Part shown: positions 26,919 through 35,052 of the stretch, piece by piece | Layout of the letters: each line of letters starts with the position of its first letter | Numbering within the stretch: position 1 is the first letter of the stretch | Assembly: GCF_003852315.1 (NCBI RefSeq) | Contig: NZ_CP027762.1 | Location: 5,437,501 to 5,501,500, forward strand | Reading direction: 5' to 3' | Source: Pseudomonas sp. LBUM920 | GTDB taxonomy: Bacteria > Pseudomonadota > Gammaproteobacteria > Pseudomonadales > Pseudomonadaceae | Length of the DNA: 64,000 bases | The notes under the pieces: model-generated | Told to the model about the DNA's origin: nothing | The model's input: the letters and a program-made list of their open reading frames with translations, nothing else | Database searches by the model: none | Position numbers and translations under genes: made by a program

Positions 26919-28709
26919 TCAGAAGTTCACGCCGAAGCTGAGGGCGATAAAGTCGCGGTCGGTGAGGGTGTTGTAGTCGCCGCCAAAAAAGTCGGTGTAG
27001 CTCAGGCTGGCGGTGTAGGTGTTGCGGTAATCCGCGTCCACACCGACGCTGATCGCCTTGGCGCCTTCGTTGAATATCCCGTTCGGCCCATAGCCGCTGA
27101 CGTCATGGGACCAGGACAGGTTGGGCTTGAGGTTCACCCCGGCAAACACGTTGTTGTAATCCAGGATTGCGCGGGCGCGATAACCCCAGGAATTGGCGGT
27201 GACGAAGCCGTCGGTATCGCCGCCGAAACCATAGGCGCCATACACCGAGTCGCGGCCGTAGCGCAGTTTGGTTTTGGCCTCCAGGCCGCCGACGTGCACA
27301 TAGGCCGCCTCGCCCACCAATGTCAGACGTTCGGCGCCCAGCACCTGATCGAAGAACTGGGTCATGGTGCTTTGGATCTGGGTGATTTCCTTGCGGCGGT
27401 AGCCTGAGTTATCCGAGCCGAACGAGCTGCGGATCGGCGAGGCGGTTTGGCCGGCAATCGGGTTGACCAACGCCAGCGTCAAGTCGGTGGTGTTGAGCTG
27501 CACCGGCGCATTCGGGCGGTAGCTGATCTCGCCGGTCCACGCCGTGCCGGTGGGCAAGGTGGTGGAGAAACTGGCGCCGTACAGACGGATGTCTTCCGGG
27601 TAGTCGAGGTAGTACTGACCACGACCGAGCATGGTGCTCTGGGCCAGGCCCGAGCCGCTGCCGGGCGCGATGGCGTTGGCGGTGGCCGCGATACGCCCGA
27701 TGGTGGCCAGGTTGGTGTTGGCGGTGATCGTGCCCACGGTGGGTGTGCGGCTGTGGTAATTCATGAAGTACAGGCCGTACTCGGTGTCATCGCCAAGCCA
27801 GCGCAAGGCCGCCCCGAACTGCCCGCCATCGCGGGCTTCGCGGTCTTTGGCACGCTGCACCACCACGCCTTCGCGCGTGACTTGAAAGCCCTGGCCGAAC
27901 GCGGCCGCCACCGGCTGCAGCGGCGCAATCGCCGGGCTGCCGACGGTGTAGTTGTTGTTGCAGCCGTGAGCAACCACGTCGTTGCCGAAGAAAGTGCCGC
28001 AGTTGTCCACCACGGTGTTTTCCCAGTTCAACTGGTAGAAACCTTCCACCGACAGCTGGTTGGTGAGGCTCTGGGACGCGAACAGCATGTTCACCGGGAT
28101 CAGGCCTTCCTTGATTTCGGCACCGGGTCGACGAAAGGCCGACACGTCGATGGGGTTGATGCTGTTGATCGAGTTACCGATGAACGTACTTTCGCCCCAG
28201 CTGACGACCTGCTTGCCGACGCGCACGTTGCCGGGCAGGTCGCCAATCGAATAGTTGTGATAGACGAAGGCATCCAGCAGCTCATAGCCGGACGACCGCG
28301 CGCCTTCGTCGCGATGGTGATTGCTGATCTGCTTGAACTCGCGGTCTTCGTCCTGCAGTTCGAAGTCGTACCAGTACTTGCCGCGCACAAACACGCCGCT
28401 GTCGCCGTACTTGAGCTCCAGGTCGTGAATGCCTTTGAAGATCTTGGAGAACGTTTCGCCCTTCTTGAAGTTCAGCCGCCCGTCATCCCCGGTGGACGCC
28501 TGACCCGTGCCGCCATTGGGAATGCCCACCAGCTTTTTGTCGGCATCGCGCATGCCCCAGCTGGCGCCGACCGACAGCGAAGAATCGAATTGCCCCTCGA
28601 TCTCGCCAATGTTGAACGAAACAGCCTGTGCCTGGGCGCAGCAGCCCAGTGCAACCGCCGCGGCGAGCGCCTGTGGCGTGAAGATGGCGCGCATTGTTGT
28701 TTTTGTCAT
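26919..28709 (-). CDS. DUF1302 outer-membrane protein
   Basis: 596 residues from MTKTTMRAIFTPQ, preceded by GGGGAAG; the longer upstream reading has no ribosome site. Signal peptide ends at AQAVSF. The mature part is rich in alternating aromatic/hydrophobic strands (FDSSLSVGASWGMRD, LSYTDFFGGDYN, FGVNF at the very C terminus), typical of an outer-membrane beta barrel ending in phenylalanine. DUF1302 proteins are thought to import hydrophobic substrates such as steroids, terpenoids or long-chain compounds. Substrate here is not known. First gene of the pair. Confidence 0.92.
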   Translation of the reverse strand: MTKTTMRAIFTPQALAAAVALGCCAQAQAVSFNIGEIEGQFDSSLSVGASWGMRDADKKLVGIPNGGTGQASTGDDGRLNFKKGETFSKIFKGIHDLELKYGDSGVFVRGKYWYDFELQDEDREFKQISNHHRDEGARSSGYELLDAFVYHNYSIGDLPGNVRVGKQVVSWGESTFIGNSINSINPIDVSAFRRPGAEIKEGLIPVNMLFASQSLTNQLSVEGFYQLNWENTVVDNCGTFFGNDVVAHGCNNNYTVGSPAIAPLQPVAAAFGQGFQVTREGVVVQRAKDREARDGGQFGAALRWLGDDTEYGLYFMNYHSRTPTVGTITANTNLATIGRIAATANAIAPGSGSGLAQSTMLGRGQYYLDYPEDIRLYGASFSTTLPTGTAWTGEISYRPNAPVQLNTTDLTLALVNPIAGQTASPIRSSFGSDNSGYRRKEITQIQSTMTQFFDQVLGAERLTLVGEAAYVHVGGLEAKTKLRYGRDSVYGAYGFGGDTDGFVTANSWGYRARAILDYNNVFAGVNLKPNLSWSHDVSGYGPNGIFNEGAKAISVGVDADYRNTYTASLSYTDFFGGDYNTLTDRDFIALSFGVNF

Positions 28710-28896
28710 GCGTCTTCCCCGGTGAGTGACAGAAGGCCCCACCCTACTGCCGCCCGCGAGGAGCGATAAGCGCACCAAAGGGGTATTCGCAGTGTCGCTC
28801 GAAAGGATTAGCTTCCGCTCTGGCCGGGGTTTTGACCGGCCCATGACTGGGGTAGATAGCGCGTTATCAGGGGAATGGATGGCCTGCGGCGCGACT

Positions 28897-28913
28897 GTTG
28901 CCAATTTGGTAAC
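28897..28913. promoter_or_regulatory. palindromic operator candidate upstream of DUF1302 gene
   Basis: GTTGCCAA-T-TTGGTAAC is a 17-base palindrome with one mismatch. Related CAATTTGTTAC (28940-28950) and CAATCTGTTAC (29041-29051) repeats follow in the same orientation, so the region looks like a multi-site operator. Which regulator binds is unknown; the MalT-like protein or an unlinked TetR protein are candidates. Confidence 0.4.
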
Positions 28914-28959
28914 AGTCCTTGTCTTGAACCGCTATTACTCAATTTGTTACAACCGACTA

Positions 28960-29129
28960 TTCTTACCTCGCTCTCAGGGCAAACGGCCCGCTCCCAACCT
29001 GGGGAGAACAGCTGAATTTCGACGGATTGGCTAATTTATTCAATCTGTTACCCGTGTTCACTGACGTTGATTTGTCGCTCCTTGATCCAACGTCTTACTT
29101 CGGCCGCTGCCTATGCAGCGGCCTTTTTT
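28960..29129 (+). ncRNA. candidate small RNA ending at an orphan terminator
   Basis: No open frame explains a very good plus-strand terminator at 29102-29129. Upstream of it lies a second hairpin, GACGTTG at 29063-29069 with CAACGTC at 29088-29094. The region from about 28960 is non-coding on both strands. The 5' end is a guess: only a weak TTGAAC/TTACAA promoter-like pair is visible near 28924-28952. I do not recognise the RNA family. Confidence 0.35.
29102..29129 (+). terminator. plus-strand intrinsic terminator without a gene
   Basis: Perfect nine-base stem GGCCGCTGC / GCAGCGGCC with loop CTAT and six T residues. On the minus strand it has no T run, so it must serve a plus-strand transcript, but no plus-strand gene precedes it. 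Confidence 0.85.
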
Positions 29130-29140
29130 ATGCCTGAACG

Positions 29141-29165
29141 AAAACGGGGCGCCATCAGCGCCCCG
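29141..29165 (-). terminator. intrinsic terminator after the SDR gene
   Basis: Minus strand: CGGGGCGC-TGATG-GCGCCCCG-type stem (145-152 with 158-165) followed by four T residues, 27 bases past the SDR stop codon. Confidence 0.8.
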
Positions 29166-29192
29166 CAGTATTCGATAGTGTTCGAGCAACGA

Positions 29193-30104
29193 TCAGAGGC
29201 TGAACTTCTGCAAGTTGGCCATCATCTCCTTCAATGCCTCGATATTGTCCTTGGGGTGCGCGGCGCCTTCGAAGTCGCAGATCTGCGCCCAATGCGCAGC
29301 CACATCATCGGGTGAAAACCCGGCTTCGGGGTCAAACCCCACACCCAGGCTGCGCTCCCAGCGGGTCTTGCCGATCCAGCCGCCGCCCACTTCAAACAGG
29401 CCGGAGGTTTCCTGGCACGCCTCGCTGCCCAGGTACACCACCAACGGGCTGACCAGCTCCGGCTTGAGGCGGTCGAACACTTGCGGCGGGATCAGGCCTT
29501 CGGTCATGCGCGTGCCGCCGGTGGGGGCGATGGCGTTGACCAGAATATTGTTCTTGCGCCCTTCCAGCGCCAGGGTGCGGGTCAAGCCGTACAAGCCCAG
29601 CTTGGCCATGCCGTAGTTGGATTGACCGAAGTTGCCATAGATGCCCGAAGTGGACGCGGTGAAGATCACCCGGCCATAACCTTGCTCACGCAAATGCGGC
29701 CAGGCAGCGCGGGTCACTTTGTAGGCACCCTCGACATGCACCCGATACACCAGGTCCCAGTCGCCGTCGTCCATTTTGTGGAAGGTCTTGTCGCGCAGGA
29801 TGCCGGCGTTGTTGACCACCACATCGATGCGACCGAATGCATCGAGCGCGTTCTGCACGATTTTGTCACCGTCGGTGACGGAGTCATGGTTGGCTTCGGC
29901 AATGCCGCCCGCTTCGCGGATTTCGGCGACCACGCGATCGGCGGCCGAGGCGTTGGCGCCCTCGCCTTGAGTGGAACCTCCGAGGTCATTGACCAGCACC
30001 TTGGCCCCGTGTCGGGCGAACAGCAGCGCATGCGCCCGGCCCAACCCGCCGCCGGCACCGGTGACGATCACGACCTTATCCTGGAACTGCACTGACTCAC
30101 TCAT
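29193..30104 (-). CDS. SDR-family 3-hydroxyacyl-CoA dehydrogenase-like protein
   Basis: 303 residues from MSESVQFQDKVVIVTGAG. Cofactor motif TGAGGGLGRAHAL near 15, NNAG near 98 and catalytic YGMAK near 166. The NDLGG motif after the second strand and the extended C terminus (after residue 250) resemble the dehydrogenase part of peroxisomal multifunctional enzyme type 2 (HSD17B4), which oxidises 3-hydroxyacyl-CoA including steroid and branched-chain derivatives. Monocistronic, with its own terminator. Its position beside the DUF1302/DUF1329 pair suggests, but does not prove, a shared hydrophobic substrate. Confidence 0.9.
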   Translation of the reverse strand: MSESVQFQDKVVIVTGAGGGLGRAHALLFARHGAKVLVNDLGGSTQGEGANASAADRVVAEIREAGGIAEANHDSVTDGDKIVQNALDAFGRIDVVVNNAGILRDKTFHKMDDGDWDLVYRVHVEGAYKVTRAAWPHLREQGYGRVIFTASTSGIYGNFGQSNYGMAKLGLYGLTRTLALEGRKNNILVNAIAPTGGTRMTEGLIPPQVFDRLKPELVSPLVVYLGSEACQETSGLFEVGGGWIGKTRWERSLGVGFDPEAGFSPDDVAAHWAQICDFEGAAHPKDNIEALKEMMANLQKFSL

Positions 30105-30320
30105 ACCGAACTCCGCTGGCGACAATGGCAATGGCGTGAGTGTCAGGCACACAGCCTCCGGTCACAATAAAGTCGGCCGAGGCTGAATGGTGCTCGATAA
30201 GGCAGCGGGATGATTGTGCGTCTCAGGCTTTCGCAGGGCGTCGCCTTCTCAGTGGCGAGCGCGCGTGCTGTGGCAAGCAGGCTTGCTGAGCAGCAGGCCT
30301 CTTGTGGCGAGCGGGCTGTT

Positions 30321-30452
30321 GTGGCGAGCGGGCTTGCCCCGCGTTGGGTGGCGAAGCCGCCCCGATAAGGTTACTGCACAGTGTCTGGTGTACCGCGGTG
30401 GCAGGTTTCAGGGCCGCTTCGCGCCCCAACGCGGGGCAAGCCCGCTCGCCAC
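30321..30452. repeat. REP pair (GTGGCGAGCGGGCTTG type)
   Basis: GTGGCGAGCGGGCTTGCC at 30321 mirrored by GGCAAGCCCGCTCGCCAC ending at 30452. A truncated extra copy (GTGGCGAGCGGGCTGT) lies just before it at 30304. Same family as the units in the array at 22029-22750. Confidence 0.85.
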
Positions 30453-30588
30453 AACAAGCCTGCTCGCTAATGTAAACCTGGCGCAGCCACAACAAGCCCG
30501 CTCGCTAATGTAAACCTGGCGCAGCCACAACAAGCCCGCTCGCTAATGTGAGCCTGGCGCAAACACAACAAGCTCATTCGCCACAACG
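30451..30588. repeat. 38-bp tandem repeat
   Basis: ACAACAAGCCCGCTCGCTAA TGTAAACCTGGCGCAGCC-type units start at 30451, 30489, 30527 and (partial, diverged) 30565, an exact 38-base period. The repeat seed is the outer end of the adjacent REP unit, so the array seems to be a slippage product of REP sequence. No spacers, so not a CRISPR array. Confidence 0.88.
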
Positions 30589-30594
30589 GGTGGC

Positions 30595-31497
30595 TCAGGA
30601 ATAGGCCACCCGTGGCGCGGGCTGGCCGACGCGCTCGCGAAACGCCAGGTAATGCTTGAGCACCAGTACCGGCGCTTCTATCTGCGGGTAGTGACCGATA
30701 TTGGCCAGCAACACCGTGTCGGCGTGCGGCACCAACTGGTGATAACGCTCCACCATATGCACACCGGAGATCGGGTCGACTTCGCCGTCGATCACGCGCA
30801 ACGGCACCTCGCCGCGCTGCAACGCGTCCACCCAGCGCTCCCGCAAGCGGCGGCGCTGGGGAATGTAGGCAATCAGTTTGTGCAGGATGCGCGTGCCGTC
30901 ATTGCAACTGATCAGGCTCCAGAAATCATCCAGCGCGCTTTCACTGGGCCGCGTATTCGGGCCAAAAATCTGGCTGAAGCTGTTCGACAAGGCATTGCGC
31001 CCGAAGGCACGGCCGATCATCCAGCCAAGCGGGCTGAGCAGCAGTTTTTGCACCAACGCCGGGCGATGGGTTTCCGGGAACAGCCCGCCGTTGAGGAATA
31101 CGCAACTGGCCATCGGAAAACGGCCTTCGTAATGACGGGCGAGTAATTCCTGGGCGACGCTGTCGCCGTAGTCGTGGGCCAACACATGCACCGGTTGCTC
31201 CACGCGCAGGTGGTCGAGCAACGCCTGCTGCAGGTCGGCCTGCTCCAACAGGCAATAGTCGTGATCCACCGGCTTGTCCGAGTCGCCGAACCCCAGCATG
31301 TCGCAGGCAATCACCAGGTTGCGCTGGGCCAGCGGCTGCCACAGGTAGTGCCAGTCCCAACTGGCCGTGGGGAAACCATGAATCAACAGCAGTGGCTCGC
31401 CCTGCCCGGCCACCCAGTAACGGATCGTACGACCACGGAAGACGAATTCCTGAGCGCGTTTGCGCCAGGCTCTGAGCGGGATTTCGGCGAGTGGCAT
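30595..31497 (-). CDS. alpha/beta-hydrolase (epoxide hydrolase/dehalogenase-like)
   Basis: 300 residues. Oxyanion-hole motif HGFPTASWDW near 40, nucleophile elbow HDYGDS near 108 with aspartate rather than serine as nucleophile, acid DGEVDPIS near 238 and histidine IGHYPQIEAP near 268. The aspartate nucleophile is the mark of epoxide hydrolases and haloalkane dehalogenases, so an ordinary esterase is less likely. It shares one base with the aldolase-family gene (TGATG), so the two are co-translated and may act in one pathway. Substrate unknown. Confidence 0.88.
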   Translation of the reverse strand: MPLAEIPLRAWRKRAQEFVFRGRTIRYWVAGQGEPLLLIHGFPTASWDWHYLWQPLAQRNLVIACDMLGFGDSDKPVDHDYCLLEQADLQQALLDHLRVEQPVHVLAHDYGDSVAQELLARHYEGRFPMASCVFLNGGLFPETHRPALVQKLLLSPLGWMIGRAFGRNALSNSFSQIFGPNTRPSESALDDFWSLISCNDGTRILHKLIAYIPQRRRLRERWVDALQRGEVPLRVIDGEVDPISGVHMVERYHQLVPHADTVLLANIGHYPQIEAPVLVLKHYLAFRERVGQPAPRVAYS

Positions 31498-32279
31498 CAG
31501 CTTTTATACCCGGGATCTTGCAGGTCCAATTTACGCAGCAGCGCGGGCCAGGCCAGCGCGCCGCCCATACCCTGAGCGCTCTTGGTGACCGCTGCCACCA
31601 TGGCCTTGGACCCGGCAAGAATCTGCGGTTCGATGGCAATCAACTCAGCCGCGCCGTTTTGCGCCAGCACCTGGATATCGCAGGCGCGTTGGAAGATAAA
31701 CATCATCAGGAACGTGTCAGCGATGGTACCGCCGCAGGTCAGCAGGCCATGGTTGTGCAGCATCAGGAAATTGTTGTCGCCCAGGTCTGCCTGCAAGCGC
31801 GCCTTTTCTTCATGGTTGAGCGCCACACCTTCGTAGGCGTGATACGCCAGGCTTGCGAGCACGAACAACGATTGCTGGCTGATCGGCAACACGCCCTGCT
31901 TCTGCGCCGAAACAGCAACACCGGCGGGCGTGTGGGTGTGTATCACGCATGCCACGTCGTGGCGCACGTCATGGATGGCGCTGTGGATGGTATAGCCCGC
32001 GGGGTTGATCTCGTAGGGGCTGTCCATCAGCTTGTTGCCGGCCTGGTCGACCTTGACCAGGCTCGACGCCGTGATCTCGTGAAACATCAGCCCGTAGGGG
32101 TTGATCAGAAAATCATCGGTGCCCGGCACCTTGGCCGAAATATGCGTGAAGATCAGGTCATCCCAGCCATGCAGCGCGACCAGGCGATAACAGGCGGCCA
32201 GGTCGACACGGGCTTGCCATTCGGCAGCGCTGACCTGGTCTTTGACATTCTGTGGCGATAGAACGGGGGCTAGGCTCAC
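31497..32279 (-). CDS. class II aldolase/adducin-family protein
   Basis: 260 residues. The metal-binding histidines of the family are present in IHTHTPAG near 112 and the later LHNHGLL near 172, with GWDDLIFTHISAKVPG near 38 contacting the substrate. Members include fuculose-phosphate aldolase, but also many proteins of unknown use; the spacing here fits the adducin-like subgroup common in proteobacteria. First gene of a two-gene operon with the hydrolase. Confidence 0.88.
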   Translation of the reverse strand: MSLAPVLSPQNVKDQVSAAEWQARVDLAACYRLVALHGWDDLIFTHISAKVPGTDDFLINPYGLMFHEITASSLVKVDQAGNKLMDSPYEINPAGYTIHSAIHDVRHDVACVIHTHTPAGVAVSAQKQGVLPISQQSLFVLASLAYHAYEGVALNHEEKARLQADLGDNNFLMLHNHGLLTCGGTIADTFLMMFIFQRACDIQVLAQNGAAELIAIEPQILAGSKAMVAAVTKSAQGMGGALAWPALLRKLDLQDPGYKS

Positions 32280-32429
32280 GGCAACGACCTCCTTGGCACA
32301 TTTTCTTATTGTTTTTTTGAGTGAAGGGCCAGTCTAGTCAGACGCCATCGCGCAAGTAGTCGCCTTCGCAGCCAGCTTGATGACCGAACGAGTCAGCAAC
32401 AAGAATAGTTGAAGTCAGCGGGCGCCGCG

Positions 32430-33116
32430 TCAGAGAAGCGCCGCCAATAAAGGCACGGCGAACAGGTTGAGCAAGCCCGTCAACACCATCACCAGGCCCG
32501 CAACCGAGCCCTCTTCACCGCCCACTTCCTGCGCCCGGCTGACGCCCGCACCATGAGCGCCCACACCAAACAACGCGCCACGCGCCAGGGGCGTGCGCAA
32601 CGGCAACCACTTGAGCAGCACGCCGCCGAGCATGGCGCCGAACACGCCGGTGAACATCACAAACACAGCGGTCAGTTCCGGTATACCGCCCAGGTCAGAG
32701 GAAACCGGCATGGCAAACGGCGTGGTGATCGAGCGCGGCAACAGCGACATCGTCACCGAGCTGTTCAATGCCAGCGCCTTGGCCAGCCCGAACGAGGTGC
32801 CGATGGAGGCCGCGCTGCCGGCGACCATGCCCAGCAGCAACGCCGACCAATGACGCGCCAGCAAGCGGCGTTGTTGCCAGATCGGCACCGCAAACGCCAC
32901 GGTGACCGGGCCCAGCACCAGCATCAGCCAGTGGGTGTCGGCGGCATATTCGGCGTACGCCGTGTGCATCGGCGCGGCCACCGCCAACAGCAGCGCCGGC
33001 ACGAGGATCAAGGGCGACAGCACGTAGCGCCCGGTGCGGCGATAGATCCAGCGGCTGAAGACATAGGCGCCCAGGGTCAGGGCGAGCCAGAACACCGGCA
33101 TCAACTCAAGCTTCAC
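32430..33116 (-). CDS. lrgB: LrgB-family membrane protein
   Basis: 228 residues, six to seven hydrophobic spans, with conserved SVTMSLLPRSITTPFAMPVS and GVGAHGAGVSRAQEVG near 190. LrgB works with LrgA as a holin/antiholin-like pair that affects murein hydrolase export and, in some species, pyruvate or glycolate transport. It overlaps lrgA by 11 bases. Confidence 0.92.
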   Translation of the reverse strand: MKLELMPVFWLALTLGAYVFSRWIYRRTGRYVLSPLILVPALLLAVAAPMHTAYAEYAADTHWLMLVLGPVTVAFAVPIWQQRRLLARHWSALLLGMVAGSAASIGTSFGLAKALALNSSVTMSLLPRSITTPFAMPVSSDLGGIPELTAVFVMFTGVFGAMLGGVLLKWLPLRTPLARGALFGVGAHGAGVSRAQEVGGEEGSVAGLVMVLTGLLNLFAVPLLAALL

Positions 33117-33492
33117 GGCGCATGCTCCAGCGGCAGACCATCTCTACGGTGAATGCCGTCACCAGCATCACCGACAGTGTGCTGAAACCGATCACCAGCA
33201 GGATGCGCCAGCCGTCGTTACGCACCAGGCCGCCGTAATCAAGCAGGCTCATCAGTGCGGGAATAAAAAACAGCAGCATCTCTGCCATCAACACCCCGGC
33301 GCCCAGTTGCAGGGCGGCCGGCTTGACCAGGCCGGTGGCGAATGTCGCCAGCAACAGGCCCAAGCCCACCACGCCACCGGGTATGGGCCAAGCCAACCAC
33401 ACGGCAAGCTGGGTGCCCAGAAAATAGATAGCCAGCAGCACAACCAGCTCAATCAGCAGGCGGGCGATATGTTTGAACCTGAAACGGTTCAT
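33106..33492 (-). CDS. lrgA: LrgA/CidA-family membrane protein
   Basis: 128 residues with four hydrophobic spans and the family signature LAWPIPGGVVGLGLL near 32, then EMLLFFIPALMSLLDY near 70. CidA/LrgA are holin-like proteins. First gene of the lrgAB pair; it faces a divergent LysR regulator 98 bases away that probably controls it. Confidence 0.92.
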   Translation of the reverse strand: MNRFRFKHIARLLIELVVLLAIYFLGTQLAVWLAWPIPGGVVGLGLLLATFATGLVKPAALQLGAGVLMAEMLLFFIPALMSLLDYGGLVRNDGWRILLVIGFSTLSVMLVTAFTVEMVCRWSMRREA

Positions 33493-33568
33493 AAGCGTTT
33501 GATCCTCACAGGCGCTCAGTTTAAAGACGCCTCCCCCATCCCCACAGCGAATTGTTAGACTGCCAACT

Positions 33569-33583
33569 ATTCCAAACTGGAAT
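33569..33583. promoter_or_regulatory. LysR-type operator candidate
   Basis: Perfect palindrome ATTCCA-AAC-TGGAAT containing a T-N11-A LysR box. It lies 7 bases before the lysR start codon, on the ribosome-site region, which would suit autorepression and control of divergent lrgAB. Confidence 0.5.
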
Positions 33584-33590
33584 CAGGCAT

Positions 33591-34487
33591 ATGGAATTCA
33601 AACAGCTGCGCAGTTTTGTCGAAGTGATCCGTCGGGGCGGCTTTACCCAGGCCGGTAAAACCTTGCACATCAGCCAATCGGCCGTCAGCAAGCAAGTGGC
33701 ACAGTTGGAGCAGAGCCTCGGCACGCCGCTGCTGGAACGCACGGGCTCGCACATTCGCCTGACGGCCGCCGGCGAGGTGGTGTTGCAGCGCGCCGAAGCC
33801 ATGTTGCGCCTGCAAACAGAACTGCTCAGTGAGCTCGATGATATGCAGCAACTGGCCCGTGGCGAGCTGCGCCTGGGCTTGCCGCTGTTGGCGGGCGACA
33901 CGCTGTTTGCCGGGCTGTTTGCCGAGTACCGCAGGCGCTACCCCAAGGTCACCATCCAATTGCTCGAAGGCGGCAGCCGCACGATCGAGCAGGCGATTCT
34001 CAGTGGCGAGCTGGACGTGGGTGGCACGCTGATGCCCAGTGATCCGGCCTTTGCCTGGCAACCCTTTTGCGACGAGCCGCTGGATGCCTTGCTGCCGATG
34101 GATCACCCATTGGCTGAGAATGCCCAGGTGCGCCTGGAGGAACTGGCGGACACGCCCTTCCTGATGTACCAACGCAGTTTTGTGCTCAATGACCGACTGA
34201 TGCAGGCTTGTCAGCAATTGGGCTTTACGCCGAAGGAGATCGGCCGCAGCGGCCAGGCGGACTTTCTCGTCGCCCTGGTCGCGGCCGGTCAGGGCGTGGT
34301 GCTGTTACCCAGCGTGGTCGCCCGCGGGTTGGTGCGACCGGGCGTGGTGCGCCTGACACTCAAGGCGCCCGACTTCCTGCGCTGGGACATCGCCTTTATC
34401 TGGCGTGAGGGCGCTTATCTGTCCAAAGCCGCCCAGGCCTGGCTGGCGCTGCTGCGTGAATTCCCGGTCAACCGCGCAGTGCAGTGA
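33591..34487 (+). CDS. LysR-family transcriptional regulator
   Basis: 298 residues from MEFKQLRSFVEVIRRGG; an in-frame upstream start would include the palindromic operator and is less likely. The helix-turn-helix reads GGFTQAGKTLHISQSAVSKQVAQLE near 16-40, followed by the periplasmic-binding-protein-like effector domain. Divergent from lrgAB, the likely target. Its 3' end overlaps the convergent flavodoxin gene by 20 bases. Confidence 0.93.
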   Translation: MEFKQLRSFVEVIRRGGFTQAGKTLHISQSAVSKQVAQLEQSLGTPLLERTGSHIRLTAAGEVVLQRAEAMLRLQTELLSELDDMQQLARGELRLGLPLLAGDTLFAGLFAEYRRRYPKVTIQLLEGGSRTIEQAILSGELDVGGTLMPSDPAFAWQPFCDEPLDALLPMDHPLAENAQVRLEELADTPFLMYQRSFVLNDRLMQACQQLGFTPKEIGRSGQADFLVALVAAGQGVVLLPSVVARGLVRPGVVRLTLKAPDFLRWDIAFIWREGAYLSKAAQAWLALLREFPVNRAVQ

Positions 34488-34923
34488 CCAGCTCCGCCAG
34501 CCACGGTTCTGCATCGGCTTCCGGGGTGACGCTTTCGCTGGCGTCCAGGCGCAGCATCGGCAGCACTTCGCGCACGCCCAACTCGCCGAACAGCTCGCGC
34601 ATTTGCTCGCCGCCGCCGCAGAAGGTGTCGCCGTAGCTGGCGTCGCCCAGCCCGATAACGGCACCGGGCAGCCCGCGCCAGGCGGCGGGGAGTTGGTCAC
34701 GGATGCTCGAATACAGCGGTTGCAGGTTGTCAGGCAGCTCGCCCATGCCGGTGGTGGACGTCACCGCCAGGAGGGCTTCAGGAGCAAAGGCCTGCACATC
34801 GGCCAAGGTGGCGCGCGGGTTGTGCCAGGCTTCAAAACCGGCCGCGTTGAGGATGCCGGCGGCGTGGCGAGCGACTTCTTCAGCGGTGCCGTAGACCGAG
34901 CCGGAAAGGATGGCGACTTTCAT
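34468..34923 (-). CDS. flavodoxin (MioC-like)
   Basis: 151 residues starting MKVAILSGSVYGTAEEVA; a TTG one codon earlier is not used. The SGSVYGTAEE loop near residue 8 binds the FMN phosphate, and TSTTGMGELPDN near 58 and GLGDASYGDTFCGGG near 92 shape the flavin site. Small electron-transfer protein of the cytoplasm. Partner unknown; MioC-type flavodoxins support biotin synthase in E. coli. Confidence 0.93.
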   Translation of the reverse strand: MKVAILSGSVYGTAEEVARHAAGILNAAGFEAWHNPRATLADVQAFAPEALLAVTSTTGMGELPDNLQPLYSSIRDQLPAAWRGLPGAVIGLGDASYGDTFCGGGEQMRELFGELGVREVLPMLRLDASESVTPEADAEPWLAELVTALRG

Positions 34924-35052
34924 CAATCTGATCCTGTAGTTGAGCCAAAGCGTGGGATGTTAGCAGCTGGCGCAAATATTTCGGCGCATGCCGCGCAACA
35001 TTCAGGGCATGCCATACACTGCAGGCTCTAAAAACAAGCCATGGACCGCTCA

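Noticed and set aside
25696..28769. Long plus-strand frames across the DUF1329 and DUF1302 genes
   Set aside because: Antisense to two genes with signal peptides and family motifs; products are valine/histidine-rich shadows.
30451..30588. CRISPR-like array
   Set aside because: Units are contiguous with no spacers and derive from a REP end; no cas genes in the window.
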